A stretch of 64,000 nucleotides of DNA, taken from Pseudomonas peli (lineage in GTDB: Bacteria > Pseudomonadota > Gammaproteobacteria > Pseudomonadales > Pseudomonadaceae). The position numbers and the translations under genes are program-made. Where the stretch lies: positions 62,001-126,000 of the forward strand of contig NZ_FMTL01000001.1 in NCBI RefSeq assembly GCF_900099645.1. The letters run 5' to 3'. Shown in pieces: positions 53,978 to 63,697 of the stretch. The notes under the pieces are model-generated. The model saw nothing but the letters and a program-made list of their open reading frames with translations. It searched no databases and was not told where the DNA came from. The number at the start of each line of letters is the position of its first letter. Within the stretch, counting starts at the first letter, position 1.

Positions 53978-54769
53978 ATGACCCAAAGCACCAGCGGCCG
54001 CGTCAGCCGTGAAAAACGTGGCCAGATCATGTTGATCGGCCTGGACCGAGCGAGCAAACGCAATGCTTTCGATATGCCCATGCTGGATGATCTGTGCCGG
54101 GCTTACGGCGAGTTCGAGCGCGACAGCGACGCGCGCGTGGCGCTGGTATTTGCCCATGGTGAGCACTTCACCGCTGGTTTGGACCTGGCAAACGTAGCGG
54201 CGCAATTTGCCGCCGGCTGGAAGATCCCTGACGACGGCTGTGACCCTTGGGGCGTTTTCGGCGGGCCGCGAGTGAGCAAACCGGTGATCGTCGCTGCTCA
54301 GGGCTACTGCTACACGATCGGTATCGAACTGATGCTGGCCTCGGATATCAATCTGTGCGCGAGCAATACCCGCTTCGCGCAGATGGAAGTGCAGCGCGGA
54401 ATATTTCCGTTCGGCGGCGCCACCTTGCGCATGCACCAGAGCGCTGGCTGGGGTAATGCCATGCGCTGGCTGCTGACCGGCGATGAGTTCGATGCTCACG
54501 AAGCCTATCGCCTGGGGTTGATCCAGCAGGTAGTGGCCAGCGAGGAACTGCTGCCCAAGGCACTGTGGCTGGCTGAACGCATTGCTGCGCAAGCCCCGCT
54601 GGGTGTGCAGGCTACCCTGGCTTCGGCGCGCCAGGCGGTAGTCGAAGGCCCGGCTGCCGCAGCCGCCAGCCTGCACCCGACCGTGACTCGCCTGATGGCC
54701 AGTGAAGATGCGCAGGAAGGCGTGCGAGCGATGCTGGAACGCCGTCCGGGCGACTTTAAAGGGCGTTGA
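53978..54769 (+). CDS. Enoyl-CoA hydratase/isomerase family (crotonase) protein
   Basis: 263 residues. Crotonase fold: RASKRNAFDMPMLDDL, ALVFAHGEHFTAGLDLANV, the oxyanion-hole loop VAAQGYCYTIGIELMLASD and the acid/base region AQMEVQRGIFPFGG. The second catalytic Glu region is present but differs from the classic hydratase, so isomerase or thioesterase activity is also possible. It corresponds to PAO1 PA2841 next to deaD. Confidence 0.88.
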   Translation: MTQSTSGRVSREKRGQIMLIGLDRASKRNAFDMPMLDDLCRAYGEFERDSDARVALVFAHGEHFTAGLDLANVAAQFAAGWKIPDDGCDPWGVFGGPRVSKPVIVAAQGYCYTIGIELMLASDINLCASNTRFAQMEVQRGIFPFGGATLRMHQSAGWGNAMRWLLTGDEFDAHEAYRLGLIQQVVASEELLPKALWLAERIAAQAPLGVQATLASARQAVVEGPAAAAASLHPTVTRLMASEDAQEGVRAMLERRPGDFKGR

Positions 54770-54775
54770 GCGTGA

Positions 54776-55549
54776 TCAGGTCGCAGGACGTACCGCTTTG
54801 ATCAACGACTCCAGCGAATAACCGAACTGCGGCGCCAGCAGCTCATTGCGGCGCCGCAGTTCGGTAAAGTCGATGTTCTGCTCAAGATCCGCCGGCACCA
54901 GCAACACGACATTGCCCTCCTTCACCGGGCACTCCCAGTAATGCCGGTGGTAGAGGCCGCGCAGCAGCGGCGCCCCCAGTGGCTTGCCGTCGTTGCCGGC
55001 CCACTGGTTGATAATCAGCCAGCCGCCAGGGTTAAGCTGCTTTTGGCAGTTTTCCAGAAAACGCCATGCCAGATGCCCAGTCGCCGGGCCGTGATCGGTA
55101 TAGAGGTCGACAAACAGCAGGTCGGTCTTTTCCGCGCTTTCCAGCAATTCCAGCGCATCGCCGATACGAATGGTCAGGCGCGGATCATCGACCAGGCCCA
55201 TATGCTCCATGGCCAAGCGCGGCACATCGGCGCGCAGCTCGATCACCTCAACATCGTCCAACGGCAGAAACCGCAAGCAGGCCTGGGTCAGGTTGCCGGC
55301 ACCGAGGCCCAGAAACAGCGCACTTTCCGGGTGCTCATGGCACAGCGCGCCGAGCAGCATGGCGCGGGTGTAGTCGTACTCCAGCCAGCTGGGATCCGGC
55401 ATATAAACGCAGCTCTGCTCAATCGCCTCACCAAATTCGAGAAAGCGATACGCGCCCATTTCGACCACCTGAATCACCCCGAAGGCATCGTGCACTTCAG
55501 CGATCAACAGCGGGTCCGGCATCTGCCCAACCGGAGGTAAACCTGGCAT
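54776..55549 (-). CDS. Spermidine-synthase-like methyltransferase-fold protein
   Basis: 257 residues. SAM/aminopropyltransferase fold: FLGLGAGNLTQACLRFLPLDDVEVIELR, RIGDALELLESAEKTDLLFVDLYTDHGP and WLIINQWAGNDGKPL. The catalytic Asp (LLFVDLYTDH) is in the position of spermidine synthase, but the protein lacks the N-terminal strand hairpin of true SpeE and may use another substrate. The start at 55549 has a GGTGGAG eight bases before it. It converges on the crotonase gene and is divergent from the monooxygenase operon. Confidence 0.78.
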   Translation of the reverse strand: MPGLPPVGQMPDPLLIAEVHDAFGVIQVVEMGAYRFLEFGEAIEQSCVYMPDPSWLEYDYTRAMLLGALCHEHPESALFLGLGAGNLTQACLRFLPLDDVEVIELRADVPRLAMEHMGLVDDPRLTIRIGDALELLESAEKTDLLFVDLYTDHGPATGHLAWRFLENCQKQLNPGGWLIINQWAGNDGKPLGAPLLRGLYHRHYWECPVKEGNVVLLVPADLEQNIDFTELRRRNELLAPQFGYSLESLIKAVRPAT

Positions 55550-55711
55550 CCCGCACACTCCACCGTGACATCCCCGACCATTTCGGCCAGAGGAAAGGCG
55601 CTAATTGTCATTGAGGCACCCTCCCCCGGTCACGCGATAATTTGCCGCAGTCGGGTGCGCCGGTTCGGTGCTGTGCGACTACAACAATAAAAACAATGAT
55701 CGAGGTTTGCC

Positions 55712-57061
55712 ATGTACGCCATTATCGGTGCCGGCCCCATGGGGCTGTGTACAGCACGTCAACTGCACAAGTACGGTATCGACTTTGTCGGTTTCGAGCT
55801 GCACGCGGATGTCGGCGGCCTGTGGGACATCGATAATCCGCACAGCACCATGTATGACTCGGCGCACCTGATTTCCTCCAAGGGCACCACTCAATTCACT
55901 GAATTTCCGATGCGCGACGAGGTGGCTCCCTACCCGCATCACGGTGAAATGCGCCGCTATTTCCGCGACTACGCCGAGCACTTCGGCCTGTACGCGCATT
56001 ACCAATTCAATACCCGTGTAGTGGCAATCCAGCGCCTGGACAAAGGCTGGAAGCTGATCAGCGAGTACGATGGCGTTCAGCGTGAGTGGCTGTTCGACGG
56101 CGTACTGATGGCCAACGGCACCCTGCATACGCCCAATCAGCCGGCGCTACCCGGCACGTTTACCGGCGAGCTGATGCACTCCAGCGACTACCGCTCGGCA
56201 GCGGTGTTCGACAGCAAGCGCGTGCTGGTAATCGGCTGCGGCAACTCGGCCTGCGACATCGCCGTGGACGCTGTGCACCGCGCCGCTTCGGTGGACCTCT
56301 CGGTGCGTCGCGGTTATTACTTCCTGCCCAAATTCACCCTGGGTCGGCCGACCGACACGCTCGGCGGCGCAATCAAGCTGCCGCGCCCGTTCAAGCAATT
56401 CCTTGATGGCCTGCTGGTACGCGCGCTGGTCGGCAAACCTTCGCAATACGGCCTGCCCGACCCGGACTACAAGCTCTACGAGTCACACCCGGTGATGAAC
56501 TCCCTGGTGCTGCATTACCTTGGCCATGGCGATATCAAGGCGCGCCGCGACATCGTCAAGGTTGAAGGCCTGCAGGTGACCTTCAGTAACGGCGAACAGG
56601 CCGAGTACGACCTGATTCTGCAAGGCACCGGCTACAAACTCGACTACCCCTTTATAGACCGCGCGCACCTTAACTGGCCGAGCAACGCCGGCGCGCCGCA
56701 GCTGTACCTCAACGTGTTCCACCCTGAGTACGACAACCTGTTTATGTTGGGCATGGTCGAAGCTTCGGGCCTTGGTTGGCAGGGCCGCGCCGAGCAGGCC
56801 GAACTGGTGGCCCTGGTGATTCGCCAACAGCAGCAAGGTAGCGCGGCCGCCAAACGTTTCCGCGCCCTGGTGCAGGCGCGCAGTGCGCAGCGCCTGGATG
56901 GTGGCTATAGCTACCTGCAACTGGAGCGCATGGCCTATTACGTGCACAAAGACAGCTACCGTAAGAGCGTGAAGCAGCACATCACTGAACTGCAGCAGAA
57001 CTTGCAGCCCATCACTCCGAGCCCCTCCAAGGAAAGCCACGATGCCTGCCGTCAATCTTGA
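55712..57061 (+). CDS. Flavin-containing monooxygenase (FMO/class B)
   Basis: 449 residues. The FAD motif IGAGPMGLCTARQL is at the N-terminus and the NADPH motif VIGCGNSACDIAV in the middle, and the FMO fingerprint FTGELMHSSDYR (FxGxxxHxxxY) lies between them. Such enzymes add one oxygen to N or S atoms, or insert it in Baeyer-Villiger fashion next to a carbonyl. It resembles PAO1 PA1538, which also has an SDR and a TSUP-like gene nearby. GAGGTTTGCC precedes the ATG. It is the first gene of a five-gene operon; its last 20 bases overlap the next gene. Confidence 0.92.
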   Translation: MYAIIGAGPMGLCTARQLHKYGIDFVGFELHADVGGLWDIDNPHSTMYDSAHLISSKGTTQFTEFPMRDEVAPYPHHGEMRRYFRDYAEHFGLYAHYQFNTRVVAIQRLDKGWKLISEYDGVQREWLFDGVLMANGTLHTPNQPALPGTFTGELMHSSDYRSAAVFDSKRVLVIGCGNSACDIAVDAVHRAASVDLSVRRGYYFLPKFTLGRPTDTLGGAIKLPRPFKQFLDGLLVRALVGKPSQYGLPDPDYKLYESHPVMNSLVLHYLGHGDIKARRDIVKVEGLQVTFSNGEQAEYDLILQGTGYKLDYPFIDRAHLNWPSNAGAPQLYLNVFHPEYDNLFMLGMVEASGLGWQGRAEQAELVALVIRQQQQGSAAAKRFRALVQARSAQRLDGGYSYLQLERMAYYVHKDSYRKSVKQHITELQQNLQPITPSPSKESHDACRQS

Positions 57062-57968
57062 GTTTTCCCCCAGCGCGATGATCGCGCTGAACGCCATCAT
57101 CGCGCTGATGATGTTCGGCGTGTCGCTGGAACTGCGTGCCGATGACTTCAAGCGCATCCTGCGTACACCCAAGGCGCCGCTGATTGGTATGTTCGTGCAG
57201 TTCTTCCTGCTTCCCGCCAGCACCTGCCTGCTGACCATTCTGCTGCCGATCGACCCGAGCCTGGCGCTGGGCCTGATACTGGTCGCGACCTGCCCGAGCG
57301 GCACCTTCTCCAACATCATGACCTGGCTGGGCCGCGGCAACGTCGCGGTATCGGCCAGTGTCACCGCGGTGTCGAGCATCACCGCAGGTATCTTCACCCC
57401 GCTCAACTTTGCCTTGTACGCCGGCATCAACCCTGGCACCCGCGCACTGCTGACCGAAATCAGCGTCGATCCAATCGAACTGCTCGCCATGGTCCTGCTG
57501 GTATTGGTGCTGCCGATGGTACTCGGCATGTGGCTGGGCAAGCGTCGCCCGCAGCTGGCGCAAAAACTGGAAAAACCCCTGCGCACTTTCTCCCTGCTGG
57601 TGATGCTGGCCTTCGTCGGCGGTGCCTTTAGCAAAAACTTCGAGCAATTCACCGAGCACTTCCATCTGTTCTTCTGGCTGGTGGTCACCCTCAACACCAT
57701 CGCCCTGCTGCTCGGCTACCTGTGCGCACGCCTGTGGCGCTTGCCCGATGCCGACGTGCGCGCAGTAACCCTGGAAACTGGCATCCACAACTCGGCTCTG
57801 GGCATGGCGCTGATCTTCACCTTCTTCCCGCAGGCCGGCGGCATGCTGTTGATTGCCGCGTTCTGGGGCTGCTGGCAGCTGCTTTCCGGGCTGATTCTGG
57901 CGCTGTTCTGGTCACGCCGCCCACCACTGATACAACCTGGCGCAGTCATCAGCGAAGGCAGCCACTGA
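57042..57968 (+). CDS. Bile acid:sodium symporter (BASS) family transporter
   Basis: 308 residues, about 9-10 membrane helices. Signatures: ALMMFGVSLELRADDF, LVATCPSGTFSNIMTWLGRGNVAVSASVTAVSSI and the second repeat VTLETGIHNSALGMALIF. It is predicted to import an organic anion with sodium. It starts 20 bases inside the monooxygenase gene and shares one base with the SDR gene, so its substrate is probably linked to those enzymes. It is distinct from the BASS protein at 25981. Confidence 0.9.
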   Translation: MPAVNLEFSPSAMIALNAIIALMMFGVSLELRADDFKRILRTPKAPLIGMFVQFFLLPASTCLLTILLPIDPSLALGLILVATCPSGTFSNIMTWLGRGNVAVSASVTAVSSITAGIFTPLNFALYAGINPGTRALLTEISVDPIELLAMVLLVLVLPMVLGMWLGKRRPQLAQKLEKPLRTFSLLVMLAFVGGAFSKNFEQFTEHFHLFFWLVVTLNTIALLLGYLCARLWRLPDADVRAVTLETGIHNSALGMALIFTFFPQAGGMLLIAAFWGCWQLLSGLILALFWSRRPPLIQPGAVISEGSH

Positions 57969-58750
57969 TGCCGACGGTACTGATCACCGGGGCCGCCAGC
58001 GGCCTCGGCTGGGAGCTTGCGCGCGGCTATCACGCCGCGGGTTACCACTTGCTGCTCACCGATATCAACGCCAATGGCCTGACTGCGCGGATTGATGAGC
58101 TAGGTGCAGAACGGGTAATCGGTCTGGCCGGCGATATCACCGACCCGTACCTGCATCAGCAATTGCTGCAAACCTGTCGCGAGCGCTTCGGCCGCCTGGA
58201 TGTGCTGATCAACAACGCCGGCATCACCCACCGCTCGCCGGCCATGCAGACAGACCCAGCCGTGCTGCGCAAAGTCATGGCCGTCGACTATCAGGCCCCC
58301 GTGGAGCTGACCCTGAGCGCCCTGCCGCTGCTGCGCCAGAGCCGTGGGCAGATCATTGCCATCGGTTCCATGGCGGGCTGGATGCCGGTGCTGGGTCGCG
58401 CCGGTTATTGCGCCGCGAAAAGCGCCCTCGGCCAGTTCTTCGAAGTGCTGCGCGCCGAAGCTGCACGCGATGGCATCCGCATGCTGCTGGTGTACCCGAG
58501 CTTTCTTGATACACCGATCGAGCAGAACGCCCTTGGCGGCGACGGCAAGCAGGCGCAGCACGGCCGTTCAACCATCGGCCAGGTATGCAGTGCCGACTGG
58601 ATGGCCGCGCAGATTCTCCAGGCGCAGAGGCAAGGCCGCGAGCGCCTGTTCCCCGACCGTTGCAGCTGGCTCGCCAGCCTGCTCTGGCGCATTGCCCCCG
58701 GGTTTTACTACCGCAAGATGAGTGCACGCTTCGCTGGGGAGATGGGCTGA
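57968..58750 (+). CDS. Short-chain dehydrogenase/reductase in the monooxygenase operon
   Basis: 260 residues. TGAASGLGWELARGYHAAGYHLLLTDI at the N-terminus, with Asp after beta-2 pointing to NAD(H); NNAG, catalytic Ser (GSMAGW) and YCAAKSA, followed by a basic C-terminal helix that may bind membrane. ATG overlaps the previous stop (TGATG). It likely oxidises or reduces the product of the monooxygenase. Confidence 0.9.
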   Translation: MPTVLITGAASGLGWELARGYHAAGYHLLLTDINANGLTARIDELGAERVIGLAGDITDPYLHQQLLQTCRERFGRLDVLINNAGITHRSPAMQTDPAVLRKVMAVDYQAPVELTLSALPLLRQSRGQIIAIGSMAGWMPVLGRAGYCAAKSALGQFFEVLRAEAARDGIRMLLVYPSFLDTPIEQNALGGDGKQAQHGRSTIGQVCSADWMAAQILQAQRQGRERLFPDRCSWLASLLWRIAPGFYYRKMSARFAGEMG

Positions 58751-59490
58751 TGGACGTTATCTGGCTGACGTTGGCGGGCTTTATCCTGCTGGCGTACACC
58801 CTGGAGGCGATCACCGGTTTCGGCAGCATCGTGATTGCCCTGTCACTCGGCGCGTTGCTGCTGCCCATCGACCAGCTACTGCCGGTGCTGGTGCCGCTGA
58901 ATATCTGCATGACCGGCTATCTAGTCGCACGGCACTGGCATTCGATCGACTGGCGACTGCTGCTGGGCATGATCCTGCCCGGCATGGTCGTCGGCACCCT
59001 GCTCGGTTACGCCTTGCTGCCCTTCCTCGATGCGGCCTTGGCCAAGCGCCTGTTCGGCGCACTGGTGCTGTGGTTCGCCGCCCGCGAGCTATGGCGCCTG
59101 CGTCACACGGTCGCGCAACCCATCCGGCCCATGTGGCTAAGCCGCCTGCTTAGCCTATGCGCTGGCGTCAGTCACGGCCTGTTTGCCTCCGGCGGCCCGC
59201 TGCTGGTGTTCGCCCTGGCCGGCACGCAACTGGACAAGGCACGCCTGCGCGCCACCCTGGTCAGCGTCTGGTTCACCCTCAACAGCCTACTGACGGTGGC
59301 CTTTCTAATTGACGGCCGCCTGCTGCCCGCACTGCCGCAGGTGCTCAGCTATGCGCCCTTGCTGCTGATCGGTGTGTGGCTGGGTGAACGCCTGCACCAA
59401 CGCTTCAACGAACAACACTTCCGCCTTGCCATCTACCTGTTGCTACTGGTCACCGGCTGCTTGCTGTTAGCGCCCTGGAGTCTGCTATGA
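58750..59490 (+). CDS. TSUP family (TauE/SafE) transporter
   Basis: 246 residues, seven to eight membrane helices. Paired motifs LEAITGFGSIVIALSLGALLLP and AGVSHGLFASGGPLLVFALAG are the two half-repeats of the TauE/SafE (sulfite/sulfoacetate exporter) family. It exports organic or inorganic sulfur anions in characterised cases; the substrate here is unknown. It is coupled to both neighbours by one- and four-base overlaps. Confidence 0.9.
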   Translation: MDVIWLTLAGFILLAYTLEAITGFGSIVIALSLGALLLPIDQLLPVLVPLNICMTGYLVARHWHSIDWRLLLGMILPGMVVGTLLGYALLPFLDAALAKRLFGALVLWFAARELWRLRHTVAQPIRPMWLSRLLSLCAGVSHGLFASGGPLLVFALAGTQLDKARLRATLVSVWFTLNSLLTVAFLIDGRLLPALPQVLSYAPLLLIGVWLGERLHQRFNEQHFRLAIYLLLLVTGCLLLAPWSLL

Positions 59491-61277
59491 GCTACGACAT
59501 CATCATCAAGAACGGCCTGTACTTCGACGGCAGCAATCAACCCGGGCAACTGCGGCATATCGGCATCAAGGGTGGGCGTATCGATGCCGTCAGCCTCAGC
59601 CTGCTGGATGAAAGCGGCTGCCCCGAAGTGCTGGATGCTGCCGGCAAGTGGGTAACGCCGGGCTTTCTGGAAATTCACTCGCACTACGACGCCGAAGTGA
59701 TCGCTGCGCCGGCACTGAAGGAGTCGGTGCGCCACGGCGTGACCAGCGTGACCATCGGCTCCTGCTCGATCAGCATGGTGCTGGCCGATGCCGAGGACTG
59801 CTCGGACCTGTTCACCCGCGTCGAGGCCGTGCCGCGCGAGTACGTACTGCCGATCCTGCAACAGAAGAAAACCTGGCGCGACGCCGCCGGCTACCGCGCC
59901 TTCTATGACCAACAGCCGCTGGGGCCGAATGTCAGTTCCTTCCTCGGCCACTCCGAGCTGCGCGTAGCGGTGCTTGGTCTGGAGCGCGCCACCAGTAAGA
60001 TCAAACCAACCGAAGCCGAACTGCAGCGCATGGAACAGTTGCTGGAAGAGGCGCTGGATGCCGGCTGCATCGGACTGTCGGTGATGACCACCAAGCTCGA
60101 CAAGATGGACGGTGACCGCGCCTGGTCCAGCCCTCTGCCGTCGACCTTCGCTAGCTGGACCGAGTTCTCCCGCCTGTTCGCCGTGCTGCGCCGGCGTGGC
60201 GCGGTCATGCAGGGCGCGCCGGACGCGGTGACCAAGGTCAACGTGTTCGCCTTCCTCTACCAGGCCCACGGCTGGTTCAGAAAACCGCTGAAGTGCTCAA
60301 TGCTGACCGCCCTGGACTTGAAGTCGCAGCCGCTGCTGCACCGCTTTACCCGCTTCTCCGGCTGGCTGGCCAACCGTGTGCTGCGCGGCCACTTCCGCTG
60401 GCAGACTCTGCCGGCGCCCTTCACCCTGCGCCTGGAAGGACTCAACGTGAACGCCTTCGAGGAATTCGGTGCCGGCGAGATCCTGCGCAATATCAAAAAC
60501 CCCGACGAGCTGTACGCCAAGGTGCTGGAGCCGGAGTTTCGCGCGCTGTTCAAGAAGCAGGTCAAGGCGGTCCTCACCAAGGGCCTGTGGCACCGCGACT
60601 TCGCCGATTGCTGGGTAACCGAATGCCCGGACGCCAGCATGGTCCGCAAGAACTTCAAGCAACTCGGCGCCGCCCATGGCCTGGACCCGGTGGACGCCTA
60701 CTTCGAGCTGGCCTGCCAGTACCGCGAGGCACTGAAGTGGACCACCTGCTATGGCAACCAGCGCGAGGCAGTGATGCATAAGCTGCTCTCCAGCCCCTGG
60801 ACCCAGCCGGGCTTCGCTGACTCGGGCGCACACCTGCGTTCCATCGCTCAGTACAACTTTCCGCTGCGCTTCCTTAAATACGTGCGCGATGCCGAACTTA
60901 CCGGCACCCCGTTCATGGACATGGGCCGCGCCATCCACCGCCTGACTGGAGAGCTGGCGGACTTTATCGGGGTCGACGCCGGCACTATCCGCGTTGGCGA
61001 CCGTGCTGATGTGGTGATCGTTAACCCAGCCGGGCTGACCGATGAGCTGGACGACATCCATGAAGCGCTGATGGAGGTGCTCGGCCTGGAGCGCGTGGTC
61101 AAACGCAATGACGCAGCGGTGGACGCCACCCTGATCAACGGTCGCATCGCCTACCGCCGCGGCGCCGAGTTCCCCGACGCGCTGGGCAAGCAGCCCGGCT
61201 TTGGCAGCTTTCTGCCGGGGCGTGACGTTGCGCCGCGCACAGCGCCAGCAGCAGGTTTCAAACCCGCCACGGCCTGA
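59487..61277 (+). CDS. N-acyl-D-amino-acid deacylase-like amidohydrolase
   Basis: 596 residues. Metal-dependent amidohydrolase of the D-aminoacylase family: TPGFLEIHSHYDAEVI (metal HxH), TIGSCSIS (bridging Cys), FLGHSELR, GLSVMTT, GFADSGAHLRS near the catalytic Asp and GTIRVGDRADVVIVNPAG at the end. I could not find the HxxH segment that normally carries further metal ligands, so it may belong to a divergent branch. Predicted to release an amino acid or amine from an N-acyl compound. It is the last gene of the operon, with a four-base overlap (ATGA) with the TSUP gene. Confidence 0.86.
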   Translation: MSYDIIIKNGLYFDGSNQPGQLRHIGIKGGRIDAVSLSLLDESGCPEVLDAAGKWVTPGFLEIHSHYDAEVIAAPALKESVRHGVTSVTIGSCSISMVLADAEDCSDLFTRVEAVPREYVLPILQQKKTWRDAAGYRAFYDQQPLGPNVSSFLGHSELRVAVLGLERATSKIKPTEAELQRMEQLLEEALDAGCIGLSVMTTKLDKMDGDRAWSSPLPSTFASWTEFSRLFAVLRRRGAVMQGAPDAVTKVNVFAFLYQAHGWFRKPLKCSMLTALDLKSQPLLHRFTRFSGWLANRVLRGHFRWQTLPAPFTLRLEGLNVNAFEEFGAGEILRNIKNPDELYAKVLEPEFRALFKKQVKAVLTKGLWHRDFADCWVTECPDASMVRKNFKQLGAAHGLDPVDAYFELACQYREALKWTTCYGNQREAVMHKLLSSPWTQPGFADSGAHLRSIAQYNFPLRFLKYVRDAELTGTPFMDMGRAIHRLTGELADFIGVDAGTIRVGDRADVVIVNPAGLTDELDDIHEALMEVLGLERVVKRNDAAVDATLINGRIAYRRGAEFPDALGKQPGFGSFLPGRDVAPRTAPAAGFKPATA

Positions 61278-61365
61278 GCCGTACGTCACCATGCAGCGGC
61301 TCTATCGCGCCTATCGGCTTGCCGGTCATGGCTTATCGGTTACCATGCCCGTCCGCCTAAATTGA

Positions 61366-62730
<1,365 letters not shown>

Positions 62731-62744
62731 AGGCGGCTGCCAAC

Positions 62745-62778
62745 CCCGCTGCTACGTCGCAAATGGCGCAGCAGCGGG
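62745..62778. terminator. Hairpin between convergent aroG-type and response regulator genes
   Basis: CCCGCTGCT / AGCAGCGGG with a 16-base loop, no T-run; a weak or factor-dependent end of transcription on both strands. Confidence 0.45.
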
Positions 62779-62784
62779 ATTCAT

Positions 62785-63696
62785 TCAGGCAATCAGGCGT
62801 TCACGCAAACGCCCGAGCATGCCGAGCAAACTGCCAACCTTCTCCCGATCCCGCTCTTCACGCGGCTGCTGTGCCAGGCGGGTGACAACCTGCGCCGGCT
62901 GTGCGCGCCAGAGTTGCGCCTGTTCGGCAGCTGCCAACAAGCCCTTGTCGAACAGCCCGCGCCGAATTGGTTTGGGCAGGTAACGGAAAATCTGCGCTTC
63001 GTTGATCAATTTGAGCAGCGCCTGGGTATCGCAGAACGGCGTAACCACAAGGCTGAGCAAACGCGGATGGGCCTGGGCTAGGCTTTTCAACAGTGGTGCA
63101 GTGTCTTCCCCAGCCACTTGCAGGTCACTGACCAGCAGATCAATCGGCTGGCTGTTAAGCAGAATCACGGCGTCGCTCAGCGAAGCCGCGCGCAGCAGGC
63201 GATGACCGCCGGCCACGCAGAACTCGGCCACCACATCCAGAGTCGACGCATCCTCGTCCAAGAGCAGCACATTGAGCGCCGCCTGCGGTATGACTGCCGA
63301 GACTTTCGGTGCCTGCAACTGGCGTGCAGCAATCTGCGCGGCCTGACGCAGGGTGAAGGCCATTTCCTGCTGATCCCAGGGCTTGGTCAGGTAACGGAAG
63401 ATACCGCCACTATTGAGCGCCTCTACGGCGGCATCCAGGTCTGAGTAGCCGGTCAGCAGAATGCGCAGGGTATAGGGGGCAATCTCACGCGCCTGGGCCA
63501 GCAGCTCGGCACCGCTCATCTGTGGCATGCGCTGGTCGCTGACGATGATCTGCACATTCTCGCTTTTCAGCCGCTCCAGGGCGCGACGCGGGTTGCTCTC
63601 GGTCAGCACTTCATATTCACGGCGAAACTGCAGGGCCAGGCTGCGCAGAATGCGCTCTTCATCATCAACAAACAGAATACGAATCTGCTCACTCAT
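62785..63696 (-). CDS. Tandem-receiver response regulator without output domain
   Basis: 303 residues. Receiver 1 (about 5-125) has the acidic pair in FVDDEERILRSL, phospho-acceptor Asp in IIVSDQRMPQMSG and LTKPW. Receiver 2 (about 145-260) has LLDEDAST, Asp in LLVSDLQVAGED and YLPKPI. The C-terminal 40 residues are helical and basic, with no DNA-binding or enzyme domain. It may act as a phosphate sink or protein-contact regulator. The ATG at 63696 has GGAG eight bases upstream and lies one base after the histidine kinase stop, so the two are cotranscribed. Confidence 0.88.
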   Translation of the reverse strand: MSEQIRILFVDDEERILRSLALQFRREYEVLTESNPRRALERLKSENVQIIVSDQRMPQMSGAELLAQAREIAPYTLRILLTGYSDLDAAVEALNSGGIFRYLTKPWDQQEMAFTLRQAAQIAARQLQAPKVSAVIPQAALNVLLLDEDASTLDVVAEFCVAGGHRLLRAASLSDAVILLNSQPIDLLVSDLQVAGEDTAPLLKSLAQAHPRLLSLVVTPFCDTQALLKLINEAQIFRYLPKPIRRGLFDKGLLAAAEQAQLWRAQPAQVVTRLAQQPREERDREKVGSLLGMLGRLRERLIA

Positions 63697-63697
63697 A

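Noticed and set aside
60297..61292. A 331-codon minus-strand frame opposite the aminoacylase gene
   Set aside because: Antisense shadow of a clear amidohydrolase in a coupled operon.
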